Positions 10,190-21,740 of a DNA stretch of 64,000 nucleotides are shown here, in pieces. This DNA is from Microglena sp. YARC (taxonomy: Eukaryota > Chlorophyta > Chlorophyceae > Chlamydomonadales > Chlamydomonadaceae): contig CM039466.1 of the NCBI GenBank assembly GCA_022414725.1, positions 19,438,925 through 19,502,924 on the forward strand, read 5' to 3'. How positions within the stretch are numbered: the first letter of the stretch is position 1; every line of letters begins with the position of its first letter. The notes beneath the pieces were generated by a model. The model had not been told where the DNA came from, did no database searches, and was given only the letters and a program-made list of their open reading frames with translations. The translations under genes and the position numbers were made by a program.

Positions 10190-13043
10190 TCCTAACTGCT
10201 CAGGGATAGGAAGTACCCCCACTCTGCAGAATGGGCCCCACGTAGTGGGAACCAAACAAGACCCAAGCCTATTCCTGGGGAGCCTGGCACTGTCCTTCAC
10301 CACTGTTCTCAGGAGATAGGGAAATAAATAACCCCACTTTGCAGAAAACCCACAGTAGTGAGGACCATGGGAAGATGCTACTGTCTGATGCCAACATACT
10401 CTGAGCACCCACCTGGCCACTACTAATTATGTGTTTCTACCCTTTCCCAGCCCATGAGCACATGACTGGTGTTACTCAGCTCTGATTCAATTCATTCACC
10501 TCACGCTATAAACAAGCATTCACTCATCCCAGAATTCATACACTCTATTCTCCTCCAGTCCCAGTGTATCTTCCCAGAACATCCCCATCCACGTATGTTG
10601 CTCTTCCACAAGCACCTGCTGCTCATCCAAGCACAAAATGCGCTTGAATCCTAACCTCAAGGATGTCCAATATGCCCCATATAATTGTAGTGGATCCACA
10701 TTGCCACTCATTTCATTCCACAAAAATGGCATCCCATGCAACTCATTAAAGCATTCCCAGCTTGAATGACGACAAGATGGATGCCTACTCTTTCTTTGCG
10801 ATGCTCCCAGGCTACCCTATGCTCCCTTCTCCCAAGAGGACAAGGACAGGAAGATGGCTGCCCGCCCTACTTCCTAGTCTGGTCCTGGTCTGCCACAACA
10901 AGATGCAAGAGAGCGGGAGTCTATACCACATTGTATTCTACCCCCAAGCCTACACTGATCCAAACCAGACCAAGACAGCCCAGTTGAGCCCTCTCTCACC
11001 CTAACGCCATTGGGCTGTCCACCACTTTATGCCCGCAGGACAGAGCTAAGTGGATAGACGGTTCAAGGACTCTGCATCACCGCTCTTCCGCGCACAAACT
11101 TCAAGATGACTACTGCATCCATCTGATCTCGTCCTCTTCTCCTTCTCGTCATGGCGTGCGAATCGACGTCCTCGCATGTCCTCTCCATCGATTCAATCCT
11201 TCCAGCGTTTCTCGAGTCTTCCTTCCACTTCGCTCTCCTACCAGATGCCAGTGTCTGGGTTCCTCCTCCCTCTCCTACCACGTTCTCCTCATCGTTCCGG
11301 CATCGCCTGCGTTGAACTACCCCTCCCCTTCACCAAGCCGTTCGCGTGAGTGCTCTCTCCCAGCGCGTACCGGTCTTGGGGGGCGGGAAGGTGGAGTGAA
11401 GGAAGGAGCGCAGAGATCTGCTAAACTCTCTTCTTGCGTGTCGCACAGCCTAAGCTGGACTGCGAATCACTCTCGATGCACACGTCGTCCGTCCTAGAAA
11501 CACCAAGCCCAGTGGCCTTCACCTCGCACATCTTCAGAGTGGTAGGACAGTCGTCGGCCTCGATAAGCCACACCCATGTGTCATTCCTCTATCTCGTACG
11601 AGGCCTCAAGAGAGTAACAGGTCCTCTGTACTATGGGCCTCCGCACTCCGCGTAGATACGGCGTCCTTAGCTACTGTGCCTCTCGGCGCGCAGGAAAACC
11701 AAGGTCCACCCGACATTTGGAGTAGAGCCTTTCCAAAACGAAATGTTTCCTCAATGCTCAATGCTCATAGCAGTACCGACTAGACATACTGCTCGCGGGG
11801 CTCCAGCATGCGCTTATCCGAAGACTCAGACAGTCTACGACAAGTGTCATGACTCGAATAATCGGAGCAGTAGCACTCTCGAGATCCCTCTCCTAATATC
11901 ATAACGCAGCCTAGATTAATTGCTTATAATAACTGTTTCGACCAGAAGAGCTCGGCCTCATAGAGCGAGATCAGTGTTCCTTCGACGTAATCGTATCATC
12001 CAACGTATGACTGGAGCGCGAGTGTCTACTCTGGCTCATGCCAGGCAGGTCACTGAGAACTCGCTCGCCAAGTCGTCAGCACCAGTAGAGGCGCGCGAGC
12101 ATTGACGAGCGCTCTGCTCACTCCTAGAGCAGCAGCCACAGCTGCCTCTCAAGCCCAGTAGAAGAATTCTAACCAGCCGAACCGGCCAGCAGTAGTACGG
12201 ACGACTAGTAGATGAGGCACAAGCTTCGGCACCAGTAATGCGTAGTACATCGTCGTTGAGACACCGCAGGCCCCAGTAGGAAGACTAAACCTGCAGAGTT
12301 GACACAAATGCCATCTCTTGCCCTGTTCAGAGGACTCTTCACAACCCTGACCCCACTGGCTCACGGGATTCTCACAAGGTAGCACCTCCACCTCAGAACC
12401 GTTCCAGATGAATCGAACAATGCCACATTCTGCATCGTTATACTTGGAACACAGGGAGGGGTATACCCCCAGGGACTGATGGAATACTAGATCACTGGTC
12501 ACTGCTCTTGGTCCACTTCTCCTGCATAGTCAAGACTGCCAGGCTCGCCTTACACCTATCCACGACCTTAGTTGCAAGTGAGCCACAGTACCCTCTGAGA
12601 CGATCCGTATCAGACAAAATTTCTGCAGCGACCAAGATATGTCCTCCATACTACGCCATTGTCCCGACGACTCTCTTAGCCGATAATTATGTGACTGCCT
12701 CTATAAGCTAGCACCAATTCATATATAAGTATGACACGATGCTAGCAGTAAGTGAAGATAGAGATAATGGGACTCGCTCTCTCTCATGCACTGTCAGCGG
12801 CAGTCACCTGCCGGGATCAGGTTCTAAGTAACGATCCCGTACTGCAATGCAGCACACCCCAGGACGCTCAAGGAGTCCCCAGTCGGGGGAGGTTCTAGAA
12901 CAGATGAGAAGCCAGCCCATATCCTGATTACAGATTAGCATGGCCACACTCACGATACTTCCCCTTGGACATACACAGACCTCCACACTCTGTTTACAAC
13001 TAGCTGAAGACTCTCTCGACGCCATCGTTGTTAGGTGGTCCAC
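10190..13043 (-). other. Foreign-looking segment inside the host gag, possible minus-strand coding fragments
   Basis: Composition and word use change near 10190. Minus-strand frames that look protein-like, but that I do not recognise, lie at 12804-13043 (Cys-rich), 12149-12502 (with Trp, Cys and Glu, e.g. CGIVRFIWNGSEVEVLPCEN), 11420-11568 (open without a start; NDTWVWLIEADDC) and 10520-10741 (FWEDTLGLEENRVYEFWDE). None is linked to another by obvious splice sites. A short direct repeat (CCCCACTCTGCAGAA near 10217, CCCCACTTTGCAGAA near 10331) is present. It may be a decayed insertion or foreign sequence; no family can be named. Confidence 0.25.
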
Positions 13044-15529
13044 TCTGCCCTCATTACGTGCAAAGCGGACTTTTGGTTCTCTGTATCTGACCGCATCATA
13101 ACTGGCTCACAGAGACGATTTCGAGCTGTTACCAGATCATACCGTTGATTACACTTGAGATGTCGTTGCTCACTCTAGAGTAGCCACAGTCTGATAAAAT
13201 CTGGAAATTTAGGATGGTACTGTAGCCTAGTTTTAATTTGACTGTGGGACACCATCACTACGAGCGTCTCTAAGTATGCTTGGACTCGTGATATGGGGAC
13301 GATCCTTATCGTAGTGTTTGAACTGTCTTGCAAGATACCTCTATTCGCTGCGTTCCTTCCTATTAATTGACCAGGCCGAGCCTATGGCACACAGATTTAT
13401 TGCCTCACTCTTCCGTTAATGCTTCGTTTATCTTTCTCATCATGGTAATGATTTTATAAGCATTTTTTAAATTCCCTCCAGTGTTGCTTTCGGGCCCGTT
13501 CACTAACGGATCCCCCTGTTGGTGCAAGATATCGACGGTTGGGTCGGGTTCGGACACGCTAGGAGTGCGACGAGAACTCAACGATTGAGTCCGGACCGGG
13601 GGCTAGGGGATATAGTTGATCTAAACTTCTGAGCGGTCGGGTGCACGGCGGCTGACTATCCCGTCACACGAGCACTCGGAGATGCAGGGTTACAGTACTT
13701 GTCCGTTATGAGATATTTTCGGGATTAGTTGTGTTTTCCGGGACCAAGCGGCAAGGGGTGTTCCTCGAACTCTATACCGACTGAGCACCAAAGGTGGCGA
13801 CTCGCAGGCCAGCATACTGTCGCGTCCCTGCAGTGCGATCTACCTTCCATTAACATTCAACGGCACTGGAGTTTCGCAAGGTCCCCGAAGTCCTTGACGA
13901 CACCCTCAAGCTGACTAGATACTTATTCTATACGGGGCATGGAGCTCTGCTCGAGCGTGCGTGCTGTCTATCGCGCCCGCTAGAACGGAACGTTTTTGCA
14001 CGATGGAATCGATTGGTTCCACACGTAGCCTGCAAAGAGTTAGGGCGAGGCGAGACTCCAGGCACCCACGTCCATACCGGCAATTATGGTCATTACGCCA
14101 AAATGCGAAGTTGGAAGCAAAGGGGATGAATAACGAAGAGTTCATTTTACCCCCCCTCCGACTTCGTATCTTTCTTCGCCGGCCTCTCCCTGTCGAGTGA
14201 TACACTCTATCATTAATGATCCCTCAAGCTCGCGCGGAGGTTGCACTCTCTATTAACCGGACAATTGCCCAGTGCTTTCGGCCAACCAGTAGTGGTTCCG
14301 GCTGGCCCTTATACGGGGACAGAACGACAGGCCGGAGGCGGTAGACGATCGTAGCGGATCGCGCAGACGGACGCAGACCTTCAAGCTGAGTGATGCAGGT
14401 CGCAGGTTCCTCAGTTGTTGTTTTTTTTTTTCCAAGGTGCGGTCGACGTACGAGGCAGTCGCTCTTCGCTCCGATCCTAAGGAGCAGCAGCCAGTTCGAT
14501 GGGAACCGTCGGACCGCGTCGGAAACAGACAACCTGTTCGGTGGACAGTGTAGCAACGCCGTTGATTTCCACCCGTACTTACTTACGACGAAGGATGTAA
14601 AGCTATTCTCAATCTCACTGCACTCTGGCTTTACCGCAATATATCCAACCTCTGATTCTTTTCTTTTTCATAGCTGAGCACGGGAGAGCCTCCGACAGAA
14701 ATTCTGAATCGGTGCTCCGAATGGCGCCGATTAGAAGGTTAGCGCTCATAACAACACAGGTTAGGCCATGATGCGCGCTCGTTGAGTCGGACATTTGTCC
14801 AGCCGGCCGCTGATGTTAGGGATGAAACACAGAGCTGGTACGGTCAACACCTGCGGTATGCCCAATACATTAACGTCGGTCCTTCTGCCCAACTACTACA
14901 TAGACATTCAGTCCAGAGGACGGGGTGTTTCTGGGAACATTATTCCAATCAGTCCATAAGTACCTAGACACCACTGTCCGGGCCGAGCAGTTATAATATT
15001 TCGCCGCGAGCTTTATTGAGATGACCTCCGATACTCATATATTTGACGTCGGAAAATGGAGTGATTAGATGTTCAGTATCGTGGTGGCTTCACGCCGTAT
15101 TCCACTATTTGCAGGGGCTGGACGATTTCCCAGCCTAATACGCCTGGACGGGAGCATCCGGAGGGCAACAGAGGCGCGGGGTACACTGTACATCAGGTCA
15201 ACGCTCCGGATTCCCAGCATCGCAGGACACTAGGGGACCTTTCTTCCGACACAGCCATTCATGCTTATGCTTGCGGTTACGATCTAAGACCGAGACCTGA
15301 CGGAGTTACCCGTTCTCGTCGACAGAAAACAAAAGTGGACGCAGCGCCACGAGTAGCCCATTGATCGCGCCTCGAAGTTTAGTCGGGCATTCTAGGCTGG
15401 CCCGAGCCTTGGGAATATCCAGGCAAGAAGTGAGTAGGCCACGACGTACGCAGCATGAACGCAGCCCTGCAAGGCAGGAGCTAGATCGCAGGGACGCACG
15501 GTCCTTCGCTTGCACTGTTGTGATCACGC
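13044..15529. other. Random-like 2.5-kb stretch in the host element
   Basis: No repeats, codon bias or alignable homology to gag/pol are visible, although by position it should hold the end of gag and the start of pol. Base composition looks even and motif-free, apart from one T11 run at 14420. Homology to pol fades in gradually from about 15480. This fits a very low-quality consensus or extreme decay. Confidence 0.4.
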
Positions 15530-15985
15530 TCTCACGACGCGACCATGCAGCCGTATACTTTAGCCCGCACCTTGAGGGGGCATCCCAGATCCGGTGAACC
15601 GTCGATACTTAACTGGTGGTCGGATGGCATTGTGTATCCCAAAGTTCAGCGAAAAAGCAAAGCGTCTGCAGGACACGGTCAACGAAGTGCATCCTGTCGC
15701 TAATCACCGCACAACGAAATCCGATACACTTTCACCTGGCTCCTACGCGAGCCATGTCGGGATCGAAGGTCAATCCGCCGACAGCCCGATATGCTTTTCA
15801 ACACCCGAGTCTGGCGCGAAGCAATTTGCTCATTGCAATTTACGGCGCGCCGGGTTGCTAGGGAAAGGCGCAGGGTGCTGATCTCCGTGTTTTCACCATG
15901 CTACCTTGGGGAACACGAACGCGACGGAATTTCAATTGCGCTAACGACGGGGATTATTATCAGAAATCGTGGCTTGGCAGAATCG
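15530..15985 (+). pseudogene. Protease-region fragment a (host Gypsy pol)
   Basis: Homologous to the reverse complement of about 31640-32070 in the intact pol. Matching blocks include GTATACTTTAGCCC, GGTGGTCGG, ACGGTCAACGAAGTGCATCC, GATATGCTTTTCAACRCCCG and TTGCGCTAACGACGGG. The frame is destroyed and the DSGATG active-site motif is not readable. It lies upstream of the gag fragment, the reverse of the normal order. Confidence 0.7.
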
Positions 15986-16085
15986 CTCCTCTGCACCGCG
16001 ACCTATTATCGAGGAATCGCACGTCCGCTCTCTCACCCTGATACTAACGAAAGTGCTTGCGCCAAAAATACTGCGATTCCGCGCA

Positions 16086-16645
16086 GAATTATTACCAAGC
16101 CATCAAGTCGGAATTTCGCAATAGTCCCTGATCTCACCGATCGCGAGAAGTTAAAACTTCTTTCCAGCAACTCGCACTGATGGAGGACTTGTTCCGCTAT
16201 CTGCAATTGGACGAGGCGAGAAGAGTCCGTCGTGTCGCTCCGTCGGCAAGTCTTGACGGACAAGCGCGATTCGCCTCAGAGGGGAGGTTCCGCTAACCCT
16301 CATAAGTCGATAGCTCCGTTCAAGAGGCCCGCGAATACTAGTTACCGGGTAAGGACTTTACATTCAATCGCGTCCAATTTACAACCCACCCCCGTCCGAG
16401 TCTGACACTGATTCTTTCTCTTTCGCAAGGCTAAAGACCAACAAACGACGGCGGGGAGATGAACTCTGCGCGGCCAAGAGACCCAAACGGGAGGCCAACG
16501 GTAGTCGCAACCCGGCCGCTGGCCGAGGAGGTGGAGGACGTAGTGCGACGCAACCTACGCACACCGCCAAGCTGGAGGGATCGCTACAAAGTCGCAGGTC
16601 CTCAGTTTGCAAGGTGCTGCTCGCACGCTCGAGAACGCCACGCTC
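16086..16645 (+). pseudogene. Gag C-terminal fragment (host copy), out of order
   Basis: It matches the gag C-terminal half of the younger element: ATTACCAAGCCATCAAGTCG, TTCCGCTATCTGCAATTGGA, GGTAAGGACTTTACATTCAA and the CGCAACCCGGCCGCTGGCCG segment that encodes the RGG-rich tail. Frameshifts are present. It sits between the two halves of the protease region, so the copy has been locally duplicated or rearranged and then deleted. Confidence 0.75.
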
Positions 16646-17500
16646 CCTTTCCACGTCCAACGATATGTTGGCAAAAGCGGTTGTCCATGTCGTCGACAAA
16701 CTTCCTGGAGGATTGGATTTAATCCTCGGATCCGACTGCATGCACGACAAAAGGGCCGTCCTCGACTACGATCGCATGACAATGTCGCTCAAACGGTACG
16801 GCTGCTGTTTCACCCCTATTAACGGGCAGCGGGACGGAACGGCTCATTCCTTCTTCACCATGGCTCTATCGGGCAAGTCAACCGATGACCCAGTCATTAC
16901 GGGTCGCAAAGCAGCAAAATTTTTAAAGGCTGGCGCTAACCACGTCATGGTCAACGTCCGTGAATCGCGAGCAGACTTACCGGCGTCAAATGTCACAGCC
17001 GATGAAAGAGCAATATTGACCAACGCTCATCTCGGCCAGCGGTCTGCGCGCCCTCATATGGAAGTATTTCAAAGTCTTCAACAATTTGCCGATGGGGACT
17101 CCTAACCATCGCGTCATACCTCACGTCTGGTTATTACCAAATACGAATATCGGACGAGGACGCGCCAAAAACTGCGTCCACTACCCCGATGGGTCAGATC
17201 GAATTTATAGTCCTTGGAATAGGATTGGCGAACGCGCCTGCCGCGTTCCAAGCAGTCTGACGCATCGTTACTTGGTACAGGCGCGGTGCTCTTACAAGAT
17301 AAACGCCGGCCACAATCTGCTCACGTACTTCGTAGCAAGGCGGTCCTTTCGCGACGCATGGCATGAGGACCTTGCACCCTTTAGCTATACTGGGGAGTAT
17401 CGTGCTGGTTGCAATGTTATGGCTGACCCGGTCAGTCGCACCCCCAAACTCTCCGCCCCGCCGACTTCGCGGTCGCGCACCAGCTGTTGGTGTTCGTTCT
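16646..17500 (+). pseudogene. Protease b, RT and RNase H remnants (host copy)
   Basis: From CTCCCTTTCCACGTCCAACG the frame follows the intact pol (YVGK, VVDKLPGGLDLILGSD, the linker to VMVNVRESRADLPASNV). It jumps at ~17040 to FNNLPMGTPNHRVIPHV, at ~17127 to the RT block SGYYQIRISDEDAP, and at ~17275 to the RNase H end (HNLLTYF, RAGCNVMADPVSR). The RT catalytic YLDD segment and the RNase H core are deleted. The fragments are in different frames. Confidence 0.8.
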
Positions 17501-18415
17501 CTCTCTTGGTCAGCGAATGCCGTCCTCGATCAAAGAAGCTACGCCCTGTTGCGGTCGGTCCCACAGTCATTGATATCCTACCTTCCCCCCTCCAACGGTC
17601 TTGCCCGCACCTTCGGTTCCGGTCAAGGACACGCGACGACGCAGACGCCCAATGCCCTAGGCGTCGACTCCCTCCTCTTTCTCCATCATGGATCGAATTT
17701 TGGCTGGAAACAAAACGGACCCACACTTCACGCCGGGCTGCAAGCGCCTCTGTGATAAATTTTCCAGAAACGGGTACTGGTTCAAGAAAACCAAGTACGG
17801 TCGCTAATTTTATGTGTCCCACTTGACGTGGCACTTCGCCTGGATATTATCCGCGAAGCTCACGATCCGGTTTACATGGGCCATTGCGGTCGCACCGAAA
17901 CGTTGGAACTGGTCACACGCACTTTTACATGGGCCAAAGTCACGGCAGACGTGACTTGCCTTCGTCCAGCAGTGCCATCAGTGCCAAACGAACAAGCCCG
18001 GCAACGCTAGGCCGAACGGTACCATGGTTCCCGTGGATATTCCTGAAAAATTCTGGGAGTGCGTCTCCACGGACCTTATTACGGCGCTTCCGCCAGCATC
18101 GTCTGGCCATGATGCCATCGCGGTGTTCGTCGACAAGCTGTCGAAGATGGTTCATGTCGAACCTTGTCATACTGCGATAAACGCAGAGGAATTCGCTTCC
18201 CTATACCTAAATCGTGTCATCCGATATCATGGTATCCCGAAGAAACTCCTCAGTGATCGCAATGCGCGATTCACAGGCCATTCGGCGTGGCTCTCCATCG
18301 ATTGATGGGCACGCGACAAGCGTTTTTGACTGCGTTTCATCCTCAAACTGACGGTCAAGCGGAACGAATGAACCGAGTCATCGAGGACATGCTTTGCCAC
18401 TACGTAGGGCCGTAC
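17501..18415 (+). pseudogene. Integrase N-terminal and core part (host copy), cut by the nested insertion
   Basis: It contains the HHCC zinc-binding region (REAHDPVYMGHCGRTETLEL, then a CHKC-equivalent region broken by an indel) and the core around STDLITALPP, VFVDKLSKMVHVEPCHT and RYHGIPKKLLSDR. The last stretch, MNRVIEDM...YVGPY, carries the third acidic residue of the D,D-35-E triad. The frame breaks at 18305. At 18411-18415 (CGTAC) the coding sequence stops at the LTR of the inserted element and resumes at 28228. Confidence 0.85.
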
Positions 18416-18760
18416 CGTAACAGCTCAGGATGCACTCAGCAGCCTGGGGAGTTAAGCTAGGGGAACAGCCTATGTGATGTATGTTTATGTGTAGTCGATA
18501 TGCGTAAGCTAGCAGAACAGTAGGGTGTTACCTAAGTATGGGATGTAGAGTTGATCGGGAAGAACGTCTTCGTGAAGGAGTAGAAGGGTTCGTCCCGAGT
18601 AGCTCGTGTCTATGTACGCAACGTGTGCGTTGTGAGAGATGAGGCAGTACATGGGTATGGTACTGTATCATGTGCGTTCGTCACGTGGCTTACGGGTAAG
18701 GTGTACCCGTATGCCTTGCTGGAAGGCCAGAGTACCCGTGAAGGGTTCTGTACCGTTACA
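18416..18760 (-). repeat. 3' LTR of the nested element
   Basis: Terminal inverted dinucleotides belong to TGTAAC...GTTACA, although the first plus-strand base is C instead of T. It is preceded by target duplication CGTAC and followed by the polypurine tract. It differs from 27883-28227 at four sites. Confidence 0.93.
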
Positions 18761-18795
18761 CTCCCCCCCTCCAGAAGAGATGCGGACCCCGCATC
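18761..18795 (-). promoter_or_regulatory. Polypurine tract and adjacent hairpin
   Basis: CTCCCCCCCTCC (plus strand, 18761-18772) is the complement of a GGAGGGGGGGAG polypurine tract next to the 3' LTR, the usual plus-strand primer of LTR elements. Next to it GATGCGG-ACC-CCGCATC (18779-18795) is a perfect 7-bp hairpin. The host copy has the same pair at 38275-38311. Confidence 0.8.
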
Positions 18796-18867
18796 TGATC
18801 GTAAGGAAGTGGGATGTGAAATACCAGTCGTAGTCGTATGTGCCGTGCTCAAAATATACTTGATGAA

Positions 18868-19551
18868 TCAAGTTGGTTTCGGAGAGAACCATTTAACATC
18901 CCTTTTGAGTACTCCGGGAAAGATAACTTTATAAATAAGCAATCTAACCGCCGTGTCGTATGCGTCGAGTGCGATGGGTTGGTGATGGGCCCGTTTTTTC
19001 GACGTACGTCGGGACATAACGGGCGTAACACGTGATTTCCATGCATCGACGACGTGAGGCGCACTTTTCTTGACCACTTTGGCGAGTTCCCAAGTGTCTT
19101 GCTCAATACCGAAGTCTTGCCATCGGGCCAAGTATTCGAGACGCCGTTTGCTGGAAGTGCCTATGACACGCGATTTCTCGCGCATGATGCATTGGATATT
19201 CCAAATCGGAGCGCCGTCGGAGTCAAACTCCAGCGGTTGTCCAACATGGACAAAGCCATCGGAGCGCCAATGCTTTATCAAACCCACGTGAAACACGGGG
19301 TGGATACGCATCATCTTGGGCAAAGCCAAGCGGCACGCCGTGACTTGCCGGACGACTCCGGTGACCTCGTCGCGTGGACCAATGCATTCCGTAATCGTAT
19401 AGGGGCGAACAAAACGAGGCGTACATTTTGGTTTACCCGTTGCTTTGAACTTCATATTGCGGGTGACAAGAAACTTTATCCCAAGGTTGAAGAAAACCTC
19501 CGTACGTCGCTTATCGTAATGGGCTTTCTGCCGATCTTGAGCGGCTTGCAT
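18868..19551 (-). pseudogene. Integrase C-terminal domain with chromodomain (nested copy)
   Basis: A 227-codon minus-strand frame starts inside integrase (MQAAQDRQKAHYDKRR) and runs through the GPY-like block (FVRPYTITECIGPRD), LPKMMRIHPVFHVGLIKHW, and a chromodomain (RRLEYLARWQDFGIEQDTWE) to a Lys/Arg-rich tail. Chromodomains of chromoviruses bind modified histones and steer integration; that role is known for the family and not shown here. It is separated by frameshifts from the integrase core upstream (19552-20600). The longer tail beyond the host copy's stop (DAWK) reflects loss of the stop codon. Confidence 0.85.
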
Positions 19552-20600
19552 GCATGCCTTGCATTGATCTTGTCGTTCAATGTGATCGGCCCACCAATTG
19601 TTGGCAGCCGGACATTTCGATTCGACCTCCGCTTTAAGCGGCGTCGTAGGGTCGTAACCAAGGTACGCCCGAAATGGGGTGTTCTGAATGGACTATTGGT
19701 AGGAATTGTTTATTGCAAATTCCACCAGCGCCAAGGACTTATCCCAATCGTCGTGGTATGGCCCCACGTAGTGGCGAATCATGTCCTCGATGACTCGGTT
19801 CATGCGTTCCGTCTGACCGTCAGTTTGAGGATGAAACGCAGTCGAAAACGCTTGTCGCGTGCCCATTAATCGATGGAGAGCCACGCGAAATGCCGGTGAA
19901 TTGCGCATCGCGATCACTCAGGAGTTTCTTTGGGATACCATGATTAGCGGATGACACGATTCAGGTATAGGGAAGCGAATTCCTCTGCGTTTTATCGTAG
20001 TATGACAAGGTTCGACATGAACCATTTTTTGACAGTTTGTCGACGAATACCGCGATGGTATCATGGCCAGAAGACGTAGGGAGAGCGCCGTGATGAGGTC
20101 CGTGGAGACACACTCCCAGAATTTCTCAGGAATTTCCACGGGAACCATGGTACCGTTAGCTTTGCGTTTCCGGGCTTGTTCGTTTGGCACTTATGGCATT
20201 GTTGGACGAAGGCAGTAACATCTGCCGTGACTTTGGCCCAAGTAAAAGTGCGGGTGACCAACTCCCAATGTCTTGGTTCGACCGCAATGGCCCATGTACA
20301 TAGGGTCGTGAGCTTCGCGGATAATGTCCAGGCGAAGGGCTGCGTCAAGGGGACACACAAAAACTCGCGTCCGTACTTGTTCTTCTTGAACCAGTAACCG
20401 TTTCCTGGAAAACTTTATCGCGGAGGCGCTTGCAGCCCGGCGTGAAGTTCGAGTCTCGTTTGTATCCAGCCAAAATTCGATCCATGATGGACGAAGAGGA
20501 GGGAGTCGACGCAGCGGGCGTATGCCGACTGCGCGTCGTCGCGTTTCCTTGACCGGAACCCGAAGTATGGGGAGGACAGTCGGTGGGCGGGGAAGGATAT
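19552..20600 (-). pseudogene. Integrase zinc finger and core (nested copy), frameshifted
   Basis: Pieces in several frames: 19693-19917 (FSTAFHPQTDGQTERMNRVI, with the catalytic Glu region), 19918-20190 (STDLITAL with the first Asp; HVEPCHTTI), and 20191-20600 (HDPMYMGHCGRTKT and the Cys pair of the zinc finger). At least three one-base indels relative to 28985-29734 break it, e.g. an extra T in TTTTATCGTAG and extra Ts at about 20029. Confidence 0.85.
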
Positions 20601-21712
20601 CCACGACCGCGGGACCGACTGCAATAGGGCGCTGCTTTCTCGATCGAGGCCTGCATTCGCTGACCAAGAGAGAGAAAACTAACAGCTGGTGCGGCAACCG
20701 CGACGTCGGCGGGGGCAGAGAGGTTAGGATTGCGACTGACCGGGTCTGCCATATTATTGCGACCCGCGCGATTATTCCAAGTATAGCTGAAGGGCGCCAG
20801 GTCTCCTGCCATCGGCCCATTGCGTCGTGAAAGGACCGCCTTGGTGTCAAAATACGTGAGCGGATTGTGTCAGTGACCAATGTCATGTGGGAACCTTCGA
20901 GGTAGTATCGCCACTCGGTCAACGCGTGAACGATTGCTAGCATCTCTTGTTCCGTCGTAGTATAGTTCAGCTCCGCTGGGATATACTTCCTTGCTGGCGA
21001 AGGCGATGGGGGTGTTTATCTTGCAAGAGCACCGCGCCGGTACCGAGCAAAGATGCGTCGGTAATGACTTCGAAAGGTTTGCTGAAATCCGGCAGCGCGA
21101 GGACTGGAGCGGATAGCAAAGCTTCTTTGAGGCCTTTGAATGAGACGAGATGTTCTTCTTTGAACAAGGAGCCTAGTTCACCCTTGATGTTAGACAAGGT
21201 TTGAAGCAGGGCAGCGAGAGACAATAGCCTTGGATAAATTTGCGAAAATAATTGCACAAACCGAGGAATGAGCCATCTTTTTCGCCGTTTTCGGAGTAGG
21301 CCAGTCACGGACTGTGCTAACCTTGCGTGGATCAACTTTAATTCCGTCGCGTCCAATGTAATGACCCAGGAATTTAACTTCCGTTTTGTTGAAGGAACAT
21401 TTGGAGAGTTTCGCGTAGAATTCGTTGTCCTGGAGGACCTTGAGAACCGTGGCCAAGTTGGCTAAGTGCTCCGCCGGAGTGCGTCCGTAAACCAAGATAT
21501 CGTCTAAGTAGACCACGACGAACTCGTGCAAGTAGGGGCGCGAATATTTGGTTCATGACCGCTTGGAATGTGGCCGGCGCGTTTGCCAAACCCATCCCAA
21601 GGACTTTAAATTCAAACTGACCCATTGGGGTAGTGAACGCAGTCTTCGGCGCGTCCTCGTCCGAAATTCGTATTTGGTAATAACCAGACGTGAGGTCTAG
21701 GGAACTGAACAA
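20601..21712 (-). pseudogene. Reverse transcriptase palm to RNase H (nested copy), frameshifted
   Basis: Frames at 21374-21712 (SSLDLTSGYYQIRI, AFTTPMGQFEFKVLGMGLAN), 21190-21531 (VVVYLDDILVYG with the YxDD motif, then thumb), 20967-21356 (connection, [13 protein letters not shown] of RNase H) and 20345-20943 (EWRYYLEGSHMTLVTD, RAGRNNMADPVSRNPN) together cover what is one frame in 29746-32586. The breaks are single-base insertions or deletions. Confidence 0.88.
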
Positions 21713-21740
21713 AGTAGCTCCACCTAGACGATTAATGGTC

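Noticed and set aside
18868..19551. Separate cellular chromodomain gene
   Set aside because: It lies in order between integrase and the 3' LTR of a Gypsy element.
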